A stretch of DNA of 64,000 bases from Brassica napus (taxonomy: Eukaryota; Streptophyta; Magnoliopsida; Brassicales; Brassicaceae). The stretch is taken from positions 13,539,726 through 13,603,725 of the forward strand of contig NC_063448.1 of assembly GCF_020379485.1 (NCBI RefSeq), written 5' to 3'. The notes beneath the pieces were generated by a model. The model did no database searches. It was not told where the DNA came from and saw only the letters and a program-made list of their open reading frames with translations. Shown in pieces: positions 21,541 through 33,936 of this stretch; the stretch's first letter is position 1, and every line of letters starts with the position of its first letter. The translations under genes and the position numbers were made by a program.

Positions 21541-24500
21541 TTGGTTTCGGTTGGAGGAAAGTCAGCTCACACTTTATTCGACACGGGAGCCTCTAATAGT
21601 TTTGTGAGTCCACGCTTAGCCCAGTCTTGGCCTTTTCGGGGTGTCTTCGAACCGAAGGCTAAGAAGATTCAGACTGCCGGCACGAAGAAGTTGGGAGCAG
21701 TCGGCATTCATCGCAATGTACCAGTTTTTCTTGGAGGAGTTGAGTTTCTCGGAGATTTGACGGAGCTGGAGATGAGCTGCTACGATGTTATACTTGGAAT
21801 GGATTGGTTGTCACGACATCAAGTAGTACTGGATTGTCCGAGAGCGAGAGTCCATATCCCCAGAGCAGAAGGGAAGATCATATTCCAGGGGATTCAGACG
21901 CACCATGGAATTTCCATTGTCTCCATGTTGCGCGCAGATGAGCTACTGGAGAGAGGAGCAGAAGGATTTTTGGCGACCATTTCGATGGTTAAGGAGGATG
22001 GTCAGCAGGAGCTGCATGACATTCCAGTGGTTTCCGAGTACGAAGACGTTTTTGAGGCTTTAAAAGGGCCGCCACCAGCTAGAGCAGACGTTCTTGCGAT
22101 CGAGGTGGAGCCAGGAGCAACACCAGTTTCACGAGCCCCATACTGCCTTGCACCAGCTGAGATGGCGGAATTGAAGAAATAGTTGGAAGAGTTATCGGAT
22201 AAGGGATTTATCAGGCCGAGTACTTCACCGTGGGGAGCACCAGTGTTGTTCGTGAAAACGAAAGATGGGAGTTTCAGACTTTGTATCGACTATAGAGGTC
22301 TGAACAAAGTGACCATCAAGAATAAGTATCCGCTTCCGCGTATTGACGAGTTGTTGGACCAGTTCCAGGGAGCTTCTTGGTTCTCTAAGATTGACTTGGC
22401 ATCGGGATACCACCAGATTGCGATAGCTGATGGAGATGTGCGGAAGACGGCCTTCCGTACACGCTATGGGCATTATGAGTTTGTGGTGATGCCATTTGGA
22501 TTGACGAACGCACCGGCAGCGTTCATGAAGCTTATGAATGATGTGTTTCGGGAGCACTTGGATAAGTGTGTGATCGTTTTCATCGACGACATTTTGGTTT
22601 ATTCTCGGAGTAAAGAAGAGCATGCTGAGCATTTGAGAATTGTGCTGGATAAGCTTCGGGAACACCAGTTGTTTGCCAAGCTGAGTAAGTGTAGCTTTTG
22701 GCAGAGGAAGATTGGATTTTTGGGCCATATGATTTCAGAAGTAGGAGTTGCAGTAGATCAGGAGAAGATTACCCGCCATTTCAGAGTGGCCGACGCCAAA
22801 GAATGCTACGGAGATCCGCAGTTTTCTCGGTTTGGCAGGGTACTACAGGAAGTACGTCAAGAGTTTTGCTAGCATTGCAAAGCCGATGACAAAGCTGACG
22901 GGCAAAGACGTCAAGTTTGATTGGTCAGACGATTGCTCGAGGAGTTTCACTGAGTTAAAGCGACAGCTGACCCATGCGCCCATTTTGGTACTCCCGAGGC
23001 CAGGGATACCATATGAGGTTTACACTGATGCGTCAGGCACTGGTTTAGGATGTGTATTGATGCAGGAAGGTCAGGTCATTGCATATGCATCACGTCAGTT
23101 GATGCCTCACGAGGTCAACTATCCTACGCATGATTTGGAGTTAGCAGCAGTTGTATTTGCACTGAAGATCTGGAGATCATATTTATATGGGGAGAAGGTG
23201 AAGATCTTCACGGACCATAAGAGTTTGAAATATATCTTCACTCAGGCGGATTTGAATTTGAGGCAGCGTAGGTGGGTCGAGTTGTTAGCAGACTACAACC
23301 TGGATATTGCTTATCATCCTGGAAAAGCTAATCAAGTAGCAGATGCCTTGAGCAGGCGCAGGAGCGATGTTTCAGGAACCAAGGAGGTTCAAGAGTTTAC
23401 TAGGACACTTGCTAGTCTCAGATTGTGTGCCACTACCGTGGAAGGTGAGGCAGTTGGCCTCGAGGCTGTGGAGCAAGCAGATTTGTTATGGAAAGTGCGT
23501 AAGGCTCAGGATGCTGATAAGGCTTTGTGTAAGCAGATCGAGATTGAGAGTATTGGATATCATACAGCTTCGAGTGGGATGTTCATGTATCGGAACCGGG
23601 TTTGTGTGCCTAATGATGAGTTGTTAAAAAAGGAAATCTTGCAGCAGGCACACCACTCGCGTTTCTCTATTCATCCAGGAAACACCAAGATGTACAAGGA
23701 TCTCAAGCGTTATTATCATTGGCCTGGCATGAAGAGGGATGTTGCTTCATTTATATCGCAGTGTCAGACGTGTCAGATGGTCAAGGCCGAGCATCAGGTG
23801 CCTAGCGGGTTATTGCAGAACCTGCCAATGCCAGAGTGGAAATGGGACATGGTAACTATGGATTTTGTGACGGGGTTGCCAACCACCTTAGGTGGAAAGA
23901 ATGCCATCTGGGTAATCGTGGATAGACTTACCAAGTCAGCCCATTTTCTAGCTATTAAGAAGACGGACAGAGCTGATCAGTTAGCACAGACTTACATCAG
24001 CGAGATTGTGAGATTGCATGGAGTTCCTGTCAGCATTGTATCAGATCGAGATACAAAGTTTACGTCCGAATTTTGGAGAGCCTTCCAGAAGGCGCTTGGG
24101 ACGAAAGTGCATATGAGTACGGCTTATCACCCGCAGACAGACGGTCAGTCAGAGAGGACGATTCAGACTTTGGAGGATATGCTTAGAGCTTGTGTTTTGG
24201 ATTGGGAAGGGAGTTGGGCAAAGTACCTACCCCTAGCGGAGTTTGCCTACAATAATAGTTATCACTCGAGCATTAAGATGGCGCCATATGAGGCCCTTTA
24301 TGGTAGGCCTTGTCGCACACCGCTTTGTTGGACCGAAGTGGGGGAGCGACGTGAGATAGAACCTGCAATGGTTCAAGAGACAGTTGAGCAGGTTGAGATG
24401 CTTAAGATACGGCTTAGGGAAGCCCATGACCGTCAGAAGAGTTATGCAGATAAGCGGCGTAAAAATTTGGAGTTCCAGGTTGGCGACCTGGTATACATGA

Positions 24501-24775
24501 AAATGAGGACATTTCAGGGAGGATCTAAGACTCGGAAGCTGAAGAAGCTTAAACCGAGATATATGGGACCATATCCCATTTTGGAGCGAATTGGAGCAGT
24601 TGCTTACCGATTGGATTTATCCGAAGAGTTATCAGATTTCCATGACGTGTTTCATGTTTCTGTTTTGAGGAAAGTCGTGAGAGAACCGGAGCTCATTTTG
24701 CAGCAGCCGAGCTCATTTTGCAGCAGCCGCCCAGTGACCTTGGTAGGAATTTGCGTGCGCCGTGTCAGCCAGTAG
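21541..24775 (+). pseudogene. Gypsy pol polyprotein, copy 2, broken
   Basis: Same domains as copy 1 with two private lesions. A TAG at 22180-22182 replaces a CAG between protease and reverse transcriptase. One extra C in the run at 22772-22774 shifts the frame after the RT domain, so the frame resumes at about 22832. RNase H and integrase then read through to 24775. The shared 20-bp duplication (about 24689-24728) also cuts off the chromodomain-like tail (out of frame at 24729-24942). FIDDILVYS and the DDE residues are still encoded. This copy cannot make a full polyprotein from one frame. Confidence 0.9.
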
Positions 24776-24982
24776 AGCTATTGGATCGCCAAGTGAGAGC
24801 AGATGATGGTATGATGACTATGTTGGTCAAAGTTCGTTGGGAGAGAGATGGTATTCAGGAGGAGACTTGGGAGTCCGAGCCCCAGATGAGGATTGATTAT
24901 CCGGAGCTTTTCCGGGTTGACATTGGGCATGACAGCTTATGAATTGAATTCGGGGACGAATTCCTTGTAAGTAGGGGAGAAT

Positions 24983-25058
24983 TGTAATGACCCTAAATGT
25001 AATGACCCCAAAAATTTGACCCAAACTATTCCCAAAGGCCATTTTGCCTTTCTTTAAA

Positions 25059-25142
<84 letters not shown>

Positions 25143-26910
25143 GAGAAAGCTCACCTGAGCTCGTCGCCGGAGCAACCGTGTGCCGTGACCACGTTCAGCT
25201 CGTCACCACCGTTCGCTGCAGCTTAGAATCGCCGGAAACCGCCATGCAGTTAAGCTTAGTTTCGTCCGTTTAGTAATTCGCCGATAACTCTCTAACCGTT
25301 GCGAATCTCGTGCATCCAAGACCATCATCGTGTTCCTCTCGTCAAGACGAAGCCGTAGACACCAACCACGCCTCAATCGGAGCCCGGACGAAACCGCACG
25401 CGCCTCCCGAAGATTCGCCTCGGCGCGCGCGTGAAACACACGCGCCGCCGCCGTCCGCCGCAACTCCGCCGCCGGACCACCGTCCTCCGCCGTAACTCCG
25501 CCGCCGGACCACCGTCAACTCGGCCGAGTCGACCCGGTGAGTCAACTCGGTTGACTCAGTTAACCGGTTGGTTAGCCGGTTTAAATTGATTTCAATTCAG
25601 TTAGGTTAAACCGGTCGGTTAAAATCAATTGGAAATCGGTTATGATAAACCGGATTAATTAATTAATTAATTAATTAATTAATTAAATAATTAATTAAAT
25701 AATTAATTAAATAATTGATCTTTGACCAGCGGGTTGACTTTTCCGTAAATACCTGTTTTAAACCGTTCGAAAGGCGTTCTGACTCGAAATTTCGATCTGA
25801 TTTCAGATTTGGAGTCCATTTGAGCAGCTGGAGTTCATATATACCACTTCTCTTCATTGCTAAGGTGAGGGCTACTCCGTTAAATCCCGAGCTAGTTTAG
25901 TACTACCATTATGGAAAGTTTAGTTTCGAAACATGGATTCGTCTCTTTGAATCGAGTCTGTTTGAGAGTCTTGGTTGTTCGTTGTTGATATTGATTGTTA
26001 AACAGGAAATAAGATAATAGAGGATTCAACGGTTGATTGAAATGATTGCTGCTAAAAACTGTTAATTATATATATGTGTATATGTTAGTCCATGTGTTGA
26101 GATTGCGGGGTGCATAGGTATCTGCACTAGGCCGCGGAATTTGCGGGGTACAGAGACGTTTGTACTAGGCCGTGTGATTGCGGGGGCACATGACGTCTGT
26201 GCTAGCTACGCCTTGTTTGAGAGATCGCGGGGTACGGAGATATCTGTACTAGGTCGTGTGTTTAGCGGGGTACAGAGACGTATGTACTAGGCCGCTTGTT
26301 TGTGGAGATTACGGGGGTACAGAGTGGACTACTGTACTTACGACGCTGTAGAGTTATATATATATATTTATATCCTTATGAGGAAATGCGGTATGTTATT
26401 ATCGCATTGGTTGTAGCGTGTCTAGTCCACTAGACATATGTGATTGTTCTGTGTGGTGTAATAGACACCGTGTTTGCTTCATGCTAGAGCTAGGCCTACA
26501 TAGTTGTAGTGCTATGAACTGAGTCAGTGGTTTGCGGTTTAGCATCCCATACCTCACTGGGCGATTCCCCTGTCGCTCACCCCTCCTTCTTTCCCCCTTT
26601 CAGGTGAGACCGACAAGCAGGAGTGATTATACCGGACCGGTGCTTTTGGGCTTTTACTACTATTGGGCTTTTGGGCTTCTATCGTTTTATCGCTTTTATC
26701 ATTATCGGGCCTCTAGGCCTTTGGGCTTTTATCGTTTATGTTAATTCGTATTTCGGACTCTCGATTTATGTCGTACTTTATGTTTCAGATTTTATTTTAT
26801 ATTATGGAATTCAAGCGTGGATGTTGACTTTCAAATATTTATATATGGATATTTCAGATATTTGTACTTATCGAATTATTTTTACTATTTCGAAAGTGAC
26901 GGGTGTCACA
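24983..26910 (+). repeat. LTR 3 of tandem gypsy element
   Basis: Ends GTGTCACA where the others end GTGTAACA, and is followed by GATAG. It has the longest (GA)n (about 25067-25139), lacks about 90 bp of the GC-rich block near 25515, and carries several private substitutions, so it is the most diverged of the three. Confidence 0.9.
26105..26337 (+). repeat. Six-hairpin array in LTR 3
   Basis: All six stems kept, although the sequence between stems has private changes (for example AGGTCG after unit 4 and ATTACGGGGG before unit 6). Confidence 0.75.
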
Positions 26911-27134
26911 GATAGTTTATTATATTTTCTACTAAAACTACTATTTTCTTTTATCAGCTAGTAAAATAAATAGATAGAATTGCAGTAGCATCTCGTACTA
27001 CTCGTACTTATAACTTACAAAATGAATTATAAGACATATGTGAATTTTAGTTTAAGTTATACTATCTTCCAATATTGAAATTTAGTATTTGTTGATCATT
27101 TCAATTAAAATTATGCTCATAAGTATTTGTTGAT

Positions 27135-28110
27135 TCATCGATGTTCTTAAACCTTTTCCATCTCTTGAAGTGTAGCAGAAACCCGTCCCTCCCCTTGGGT
27201 GTGCGTCTCGCTTTTCCATGGGTCCTATGGCATATATTGAAAGCTAGAAATGGCTTTTTCTTTGAGCATGTGAGAATGGAGCCTTCCCTGGTTCTATCTC
27301 GAGCTATGGAAGAAGCGGGTATGTGGCTTACTGTTAACTCAGGTGTTGAGTCGACTGCAACCCCTGCTGTGGCACCTACAATTGAGACACCTAAGAGAAC
27401 CTGGTCCAAACCTCCCCGAGGTTTGCTTAAGTGCAATGTTGGAACCTCTTGGCAACCTAGCAATCTTGGTAGTGGTGCGTCTTGGATTGTCAGAGATGAG
27501 ATAGGTAATCCTGTGATACATAGCAGAAGAGCTTTCTCTGGTGTTCTTTCTGAGTTGGAAGCTTCGCTTCGCTCTCTTGCGTGGTCGATCATGGCGCTTT
27601 CTGATCTCCACCTTGACAAAGTGATCATCGAGTTCTCATGTGTTATGATGGCGGAAGCCCTGCTAAACCCTACTAAGTTTCCTGAGGTCCAGTACTTAAT
27701 TCAAGAAACTTTGCAATCTCTCCATCGTTTCTCAACCTATACCTTGAATCATGTTGAACCGGAGAAGAATAGAGTGGCTAAACTCATTGCAGTGAGTGTC
27801 ACCAAGGATCAACGATATCAATCGTATGTGGCTCAAGGAGGCCCTGCTTGGTTGGCTCACACCATTCAAAGAGAGGCCCTGCCTCATGATCTATAGCCCC
27901 TAACAGGTGGCTCTGTGATCTCTACGGGTGTGCGAATAATCGCCTTTTAAGCACCTACTGGTGTCTTTTCCCTTTGCTGTTTTTTTTAACTTTATGTCTC
28001 TACTCTCTATTGTTTTTTTGTTCTTCCTCCCAATCCTCTTATGTGAGGTGTGTGTTACATTTTTGGAGGTTTCTCTTTATAATTTGAATACAACCAGCGT
28101 CAAAAAAAAA
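27135..28110 (+). mobile_element. 5'-truncated LINE (non-LTR retrotransposon)
   Basis: Flanked by the 14-bp duplication AAGTATTTGTTGAT at 27121-27134 and 28111-28124, with an A-run (28102-28110) at the 3' end. Only the last part of ORF2 remains, as usual for truncated target-primed insertions. Confidence 0.85.
27141..27896 (+). pseudogene. LINE ORF2 C-terminal remnant (RNase H-like)
   Basis: Open for 251 codons. The first part has the LWHILKARNGFFFE segment found after plant LINE reverse transcriptases, followed by an RVT_3-type RNase H-like domain (GLLKCNVGTSW, GSGASWIVRDEIG, LSELEASLRSLAW). The first catalytic Asp of the usual CNVDGSW motif is not present, and RT and endonuclease are missing, so it is non-functional. 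It may encode a short protein by chance. Confidence 0.75.
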
Positions 28111-28124
28111 AAGTATTTGTTGAT

Positions 28125-29686
28125 CAAAAATATTTATGGAAACAAGCAATCATTAAGAGAATCGGGAGTCCTAAATATATGAAAGCAACTACCTAATAAA
28201 TGAAATAAAGATTCAACTTGATATGCTAATGGGCAACGATGGTATCGAGTAATTAACTTTCCTGGAAGTGTGGTTCATTATTTTCAGCAAAATTATAGAT
28301 ATACATATACTTTGTGAGTTTGCGTCACACACAGCAATGACGTGGTATGAAACCCATTACCAGCCAATGGGGGTATTTGTCCTGTTCTGTTATTCTCATT
28401 AACTGGGAGTGGAAATTCGATGCATAATCACAATGACAACGAGGAAGTAAACTAAGTACTGTGTGCTTCAATTCGATGCATTTCCCCGGTTTTAAAGATC
28501 ACATTTGAACATTATGCCAATTTTCCAGCATTTATCTTTATAAACAAAAGTAATGCTTTGGTAATTTAAAAATAATAATAGTTGGCAAAAGAGCAACAAC
28601 CTCAATAGTTGCATTGCGTGTCATGTTAAGTTGTTAGCTACGGTATATCGCTTGATAATTGATGTTATAGTTCAAGTGTCATTCATAGTCTTGATTAAAT
28701 TTGACCCAACTGGAAGAAAATTAAGGCAGATTTAATGGTTGTCGTTATCAGATTAATTAGATGAGGCATCTCTACTAAAAAGGACATTAGAGAGATAAGT
28801 GAAATGTAAAACATATATATGGTGATTAATGGCGAGTGTGAGGTTCGTACGATGACGTACGAAAGAAAGAGATTGGGAGAAAGTGAAAAAGACTTTTAGA
28901 GTTGGATTCATGCTTGGACTCCAACTTCCATAACTTGGGCTAAGGGATTACACTTCTTCCTTTCTTTACTTTAATTAAAATATTTATACATTCTAGACTA
29001 TTATTTCTCATGGCATAAACTTTAATATATTTTTATCAGAGGTGGTAAACAAGATGATGGTTGATGATATCAGCAAAACAACAGTTAAATATTCGAGACA
29101 AAAAGAAGAGGGAGATGAATATATACATCTTACCTTGACGAGGCAATTAAAAATTCATTTAGAAACGTTTTATTTTTTTCAAGTGTTGTCTATAGTATAA
29201 TCTACTGGCGAGTTCTTAGATGACCTAACTAAATCGTTTTGTTTTGTTTTGTCCTGTTCTTCATTTATAATAAAAATGAATACTATATATTTGATCCGAT
29301 CTGATGTCTAACTGTTCCCACACATGAAAGAAAAGAACATGACATACAATAAGCCTTGTCTACATGACAATCTGGCTGTCTTCTGCAAAGTATACGTCAC
29401 CAAATTACATTTTAATCTTGTTTATTAGCACCATGATGATATTTATAAATTCGTAAACATTTCACATTTTGAATACTAGGATAATTGCTTTGGTATATTG
29501 TCGCATAACAGAAAGTGATCTGTGCACAAACTCAAGGATCTCTAACTATCGATATAATGTTCCACAGAAAAAAAAAAAAGAAATGAAAATGTGTTCTTCC
29601 ATTTAAAACCAATTGACTCTGCTTATCCCCTCTTTTCAAAGTGGGGATGTGTTAACTCTATATAGTAAGTCCTTCAGGCCAGGTCT
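28125..29686. other. Intergenic region, includes 3' flank of the p24 gene
   Basis: No ORF or repeat that can be assigned. AT-rich. The part next to 29686 should hold the p24 3' UTR on the minus strand, but no clear polyadenylation site can be fixed. Confidence 0.4.
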
Positions 29687-30847
29687 TTAAATGAGTTTCT
29701 TCTTGTGGAAATATCGCTTCAGGTACAATATCTGTGAACCCGCAACGCAAAGGCAAACCCCAAGTGACATTATACTGAACCAAGCCACTCTTGAGTTGGT
29801 TCTCTCACTCACTTCTCTCATCTCCGCTTCCCTGTATCCAAAACTTGCTTTAAACAACAATCATAACTTCAAGAGATAATGTATGAGGCAAAAAAGAGAC
29901 GTACCTGTCTTTTATATAATTGATATTCTCACGAATCGACTGCACTAACCCGTCAAGTCTCCTCAACTGAAGCTCAACACCCTGCAAATATATACACGTT
30001 CATAACAACAACGGAGTTATTATCACATCAGAAAGAAGAACAGAGAAAGATGATTTAGAAAATATACAAAGAGATGTGTGACTTGCCTCGATTTTTTCCT
30101 TTTTAGCTACAGAGTCCCAATCTTTGGCCGCGATACCAATCTTCCAATCAATCCCAAGGGTTAGTGGATTAGCTTGCGGATGATGAGTGGAATCAACCCA
30201 GAAACAAGCCAAGTAGTTCCCAGTTTCTTGAGTAGTGAACGCAAACTGACCATGCGTTACATTGTCTTGGTGATGCAGATTGTTCCCATAAGGAGATGTT
30301 ACCTATACAAAATGTAACAATCACATTTTAAAAAACTTTAACGATAATAGCTTCACACACGACCAAACATGCAAACCAAAGTTTGCATCTTTACAACTTG
30401 AAACACACAAAACACTAAACTTGGATCAACCCATTAACCTTACGGATCAAAGATCAAAACTTTGATCTGTACCGATATAAAGTCCACAACTTTACACCCA
30501 ATCTAACACACATAAGCTTGATTCGTTACACCAAAACCGAATTAACACAATCAGAACTTGAAATCGAAAATCTAAACCGGCGAAATTGAACCGAACCAAT
30601 CTCACCAAAAGCAGAATCGGAGCCGTACCTTAGAAGAAATAGCCGGTGTGTTTTCAGGACTATGCTCATCGACGACGTAGTAATCAGCCAAGACGACGAC
30701 GTTGCTCTGTATCTCCTCCGAGACGCACTTCGTCCCTCCCGTCGGCGGAATCGTCAACCATATCGCTTCGCCGTGATCAACCGTCAGCAGAAACAGCACC
30801 GCCGCCAAAACCGGCGAGAAACCAACGATTCCTCCTCTAATCGACAT
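29687..30847 (-). CDS. p24-delta family transmembrane cargo receptor (emp24/GOLD domain)
   Basis: Type I membrane protein of COPI/COPII vesicles in ER-Golgi traffic. Four exons on the minus strand: 30847-30629, 30302-30087, 29981-29905 and 29831-29687, giving 218 residues, normal for the family. Residues 1-27 are a signal peptide (hydrophobic core [11 protein letters not shown]). The GOLD domain follows, starting [17 protein letters not shown], with a paired Cys near ACFWVDS. Then a coiled coil ([19 protein letters not shown]), one membrane span ([19 protein letters not shown]) and a short tail YFHKKKLI with an aromatic COPII signal and KKxx COPI signal. Intron 2 starts with GC (GAG|GCAAGT) instead of GT; the others are GT-AG. 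The start is the ATG directly before the signal peptide. No lesion. Resembles Arabidopsis p24-delta5 (At1g21900) from memory; the exact paralogue is not certain. Confidence 0.92.
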
Positions 30848-31028
30848 CTGGGAGCGACGACGATCTTCTTCCCTTTTACCCTCCAAGTCCAATTAAACTC
30901 AAGGGAAGGTCAACGAAGTTCTTCTCTCCGGAACCAAACCAAACCAAACCAAACACAAAGACAAAGAGAGTTCACGCGCGCGTGTGTGTTTAATAAGGCG
31001 AGTGGGGAATGCTTCAACGTAAGAGCAG

Positions 31029-31059
31029 CCAATCAGGTTTGGAGTAAGGATCCACGTGG
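31029..31059 (-). promoter_or_regulatory. CCAAT box and G-box upstream of p24
   Basis: CCAAT at 31029-31033 and CCACGTGG at 31052-31059 lie about 180-210 bp upstream of the p24 start codon. They are 18 nt apart, so this is not an ER-stress element (which needs 9-10). Binding is inferred. Confidence 0.4.
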
Positions 31060-31429
31060 CGTATCTTTTAATGGAGGTGCCGCGTTTACCTTCTGGCCGA
31101 GTTAGAAGGTTTTGTTTAATGGTCTAACACGTTTGTTTTCAATTTGATACAGTGAATTGCATTTAGTCATCATAAACGTTTATAGTTCGTGGAGTGTAGG
31201 ATTCAACGATACAGGTTTGACATTAAATGAAAGAATTATTGTGATGGTGAGTTTAGTCCGAGGAAAATCGCATTTTAAACTCTCAATTTCTAATACTTTA
31301 AACATCAAAGTTTTTTTACTAACACTTTAAACTTTCAAAGTGACATTTTTATTATAATAAAACTCCAACGACGTTTTCCAGTTCATATGCGACCGATACT
31401 GTTCATTTTACAGATTAAAATGATGACGT

Positions 31430-31750
31430 GTCGATTTTTTTTATTCTTAAAAATAAAAAATAAAATAAAAATACGTAAAAATACAGAAAAATTCGAATGA
31501 AATTAGAAAAAAATTATTAACAATTATAAAAAATTCAAAACAAAATTAAAAATTAAAAATTAAAATTCAAAAAACATAAAAAATTAAAATTTCAAACTTA
31601 AAAAATAAATAAAAATTCAAAAAATTCAAAAAAATTCAAAAATTAGATCTAAAATTAAAATGTCAACTTTAAAAACGAAAATAAAATTTTAAAAATTCTA
31701 AAAATTCTAAAATAAGATCTAAAATATTCAAAAAATAATAATTTGAAATA
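31430..31750. repeat. A-rich low-complexity tract
   Basis: About 320 bp built of AAAATTCAAAAA and AAAATTAAAA variants, nearly free of G and C. Confidence 0.7.
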
Positions 31751-31866
31751 TTTCTTTATTTATTTGTATTTATATATTTAGAGCATAAGAGTCTTTTGCA
31801 TCATTAATGAAACATTTTTGGTCATTTTCTTTCTCAGAAAATCTTTTTGGGACAAAACTCAATATA

Positions 31867-33936
31867 ATCTATTTGAGAGAACTATTAGCCATGCGTGTGG
31901 TCACCATCAAGATGAGTCCAAGAGCGGTCAAAGGAATTTTTATGGGGTATCCTCATGGTACTAAAAGTTACAGAGTTTAGTTAGCGGAAGAAGACAAATC
32001 AACGATAAGAAGGAATTTAGTTTTCGACGAAAATACATTGTATATGAAGTCAAAGGGGAAAGAGATTGAATGTGCTCTGAAGGCAAAAAGATTTTCTTTC
32101 AAAGCTGATCTGATTCAAGGTCCTACGAGTGGAGGTTCTTCTGTCGAAGTTGGATCCACGTCTGGATCAACACATACAAATGAAGGTGGAGCTTCTTCAA
32201 ATATGAGTAGGAGTTCTGACTCTTAGGGAAGTGAAGAAGAAACAGAACATGAATCAACATGGACTGAGGAATCATTGAGTGATTATCTTCTTGAAAGAGA
32301 TCACGTAAGAAGACAGACTAAGCCTCATGCTATCTTCGAGAGTGGTGACTTCGTAGCTTATGCATTGATGAGTGCAGCTGATATTGCTGTGGATGAGGCA
32401 AGGTCTGTGGCTGAAGCTATGAAAAGCAAGGACTAGGATCAATGGAATGCTTTGACGAAGGAAGAAAAAGATTCATTGGATAAGAATCACACTTGGGACA
32501 TTGTGGAACGACCATTAAGACAAAGATTTATCGGTTGCAAGTGGATTCATAAGATCAAAAAAGGGATACCAGGAGTTGAAGATCCAAGGTATAAGTCTCG
32601 ATTAGTTGCTAAGGGATATACACAAGTGGAAGGAGTTGGTTACAATGAGATCTTTGCTCCAGTTGTGAACCATGTGTCAATCAGAATCATGCTATCATTT
32701 GTGGTAAACTTTGATGTATAGCTTGAACAAAACAAATGGATGTGAAAACAACATTTCTACATCGAAATCTTGATGAAACCATCTACATGGAACAGCCTGA
32801 AGGATTCATAAAGAAAAGAGATGAATGGAAAGTTTGTGTTCTAAAAAAATCTTTGTGCGGATTGAAACAATCTCCTAGACAATGGAACTTGAGGTTTGAC
32901 GCTTTCATCAAGATGTTTGATTTCAAGAGATGTATCAAAAATCTGTGTTCTACATGAAGCAACTCAGTTTAGGAGAAGGTATCTATCTCCTGTTATATGT
33001 AGATGACATGCTGATTGCGGCTAAGAGCAAAAGAGAATTTAGAGCTTAAAGGAAAGTTTGAAAGCTGAATTTGAAATGAAAGATCTCGGCTCAGCTTCAA
33101 GAATTCTTGGAATATATATATATCATAAGAGATAGGAAGAAAAGAACTTAGAAGTTGGCTCAGAATCAATATATTGGACAGATCTTGAAGACTTTTGGGA
33201 AGAAGTTTTGTAAGTTTGTCATTACTCCAACAAACGCTCAGTTTAAGCTTCAGAGTTTAACAGATAAAGAATGGCTAGTGGAATCTAAAGTTATGGACAC
33301 AGTTCCATACGCCAGTGCCGTTGGAAGTCTGATGTATGCAATGTTTGATTCAAGGCCGGATCTTGCTTTTGCCATTGGGTTAGTAAGCAGATTCATGTCG
33401 AAGCCGAGCAGAGAGCACTGGGAAGCTGTGAAATGGGTATTGAGGTATCTACAATGAGCAAAGGATTTAAGTTTAACCTTCTCAAAGTCAGGACACTTTG
33501 ATATTGAAGGTTTCCGTGACTCGGATTACTCAACTGATCTTGACAAAAGAAGACCAGTGACACTGTTAGTTGGAAATCATCTCAGCAGCATGTTATGGCA
33601 TTGTCAATAACAGAGGCTGATTATATGGCTTTGTTAGAAGCGACTAAAGAAGGGTTTTGGTTGAGGGAGTTTTGCGGTGAATTGGGAATTGATTCAGAGT
33701 GTTTTAAGATACCTTGTGATTCTCAGAGTGCAATTTGCTTAGCCAAGAACTCAGTTCATCATGACAGGACTAAACACATTGCCAACAAGATTCATTTCAT
33801 TCGAGATATCATCGATTTTGGCATGGTTAAAGTTCACAAGATTCATACTACTCTAAACCCTGCAGATTTGTTAACTAAGAGTTTACCTGGTAGCACGTTC
33901 GAGAAGCATCTAGTAACGTTGGGGGTCATTGCCTAG
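31867..33936 (+). pseudogene. Ty1/copia pol remnant (post-integrase, RT, RNase H)
   Basis: A 5'-truncated copia coding region. In order: the post-integrase GIFMGYPHGTKSYRV segment (31930-31975) with a TAG after it, an S/G-rich linker, reverse transcriptase (WIHKIKKG, FAPVVNHVSIR, MDVKTTFLH, LYVDDMLIA near 32990 in a shifted frame), RNase H (GSLMYAM, SITEADYMAL) and the terminal NPADLLTKSLPGS. At least six stops or frameshifts. No gag, protease or integrase core and no paired LTRs or target duplication were found, so boundaries are approximate. Different lineage from the copia at 5459. Confidence 0.8.

Larger units (their letters stand above)
10886..26910 (+). mobile_element. Tandem Ty3/gypsy chromovirus (Tekay/Del type): LTR-internal-LTR-internal-LTR
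   Basis: Three LTRs (10886-12819, 17896-19905, 24983-26910) enclose two internal regions of about 5.08 kb each. The 5-bp target duplication GATAG is present only at the outer edges (10881-10885 and 26911-26915); the middle LTR has none. This is the expected product of recombination between LTRs of two copies of one insertion, not of two separate insertions. The internal regions differ by only scattered substitutions plus the lesions noted below. The pol order protease, RT, RNase H, integrase, chromodomain-like tail identifies a chromovirus. Confidence 0.9.

Noticed and set aside
31029..31059. ER stress response element (ERSE) before the p24 gene
   Set aside because: CCAAT and CCACG are present but 18 nt apart; ERSE needs 9-10.
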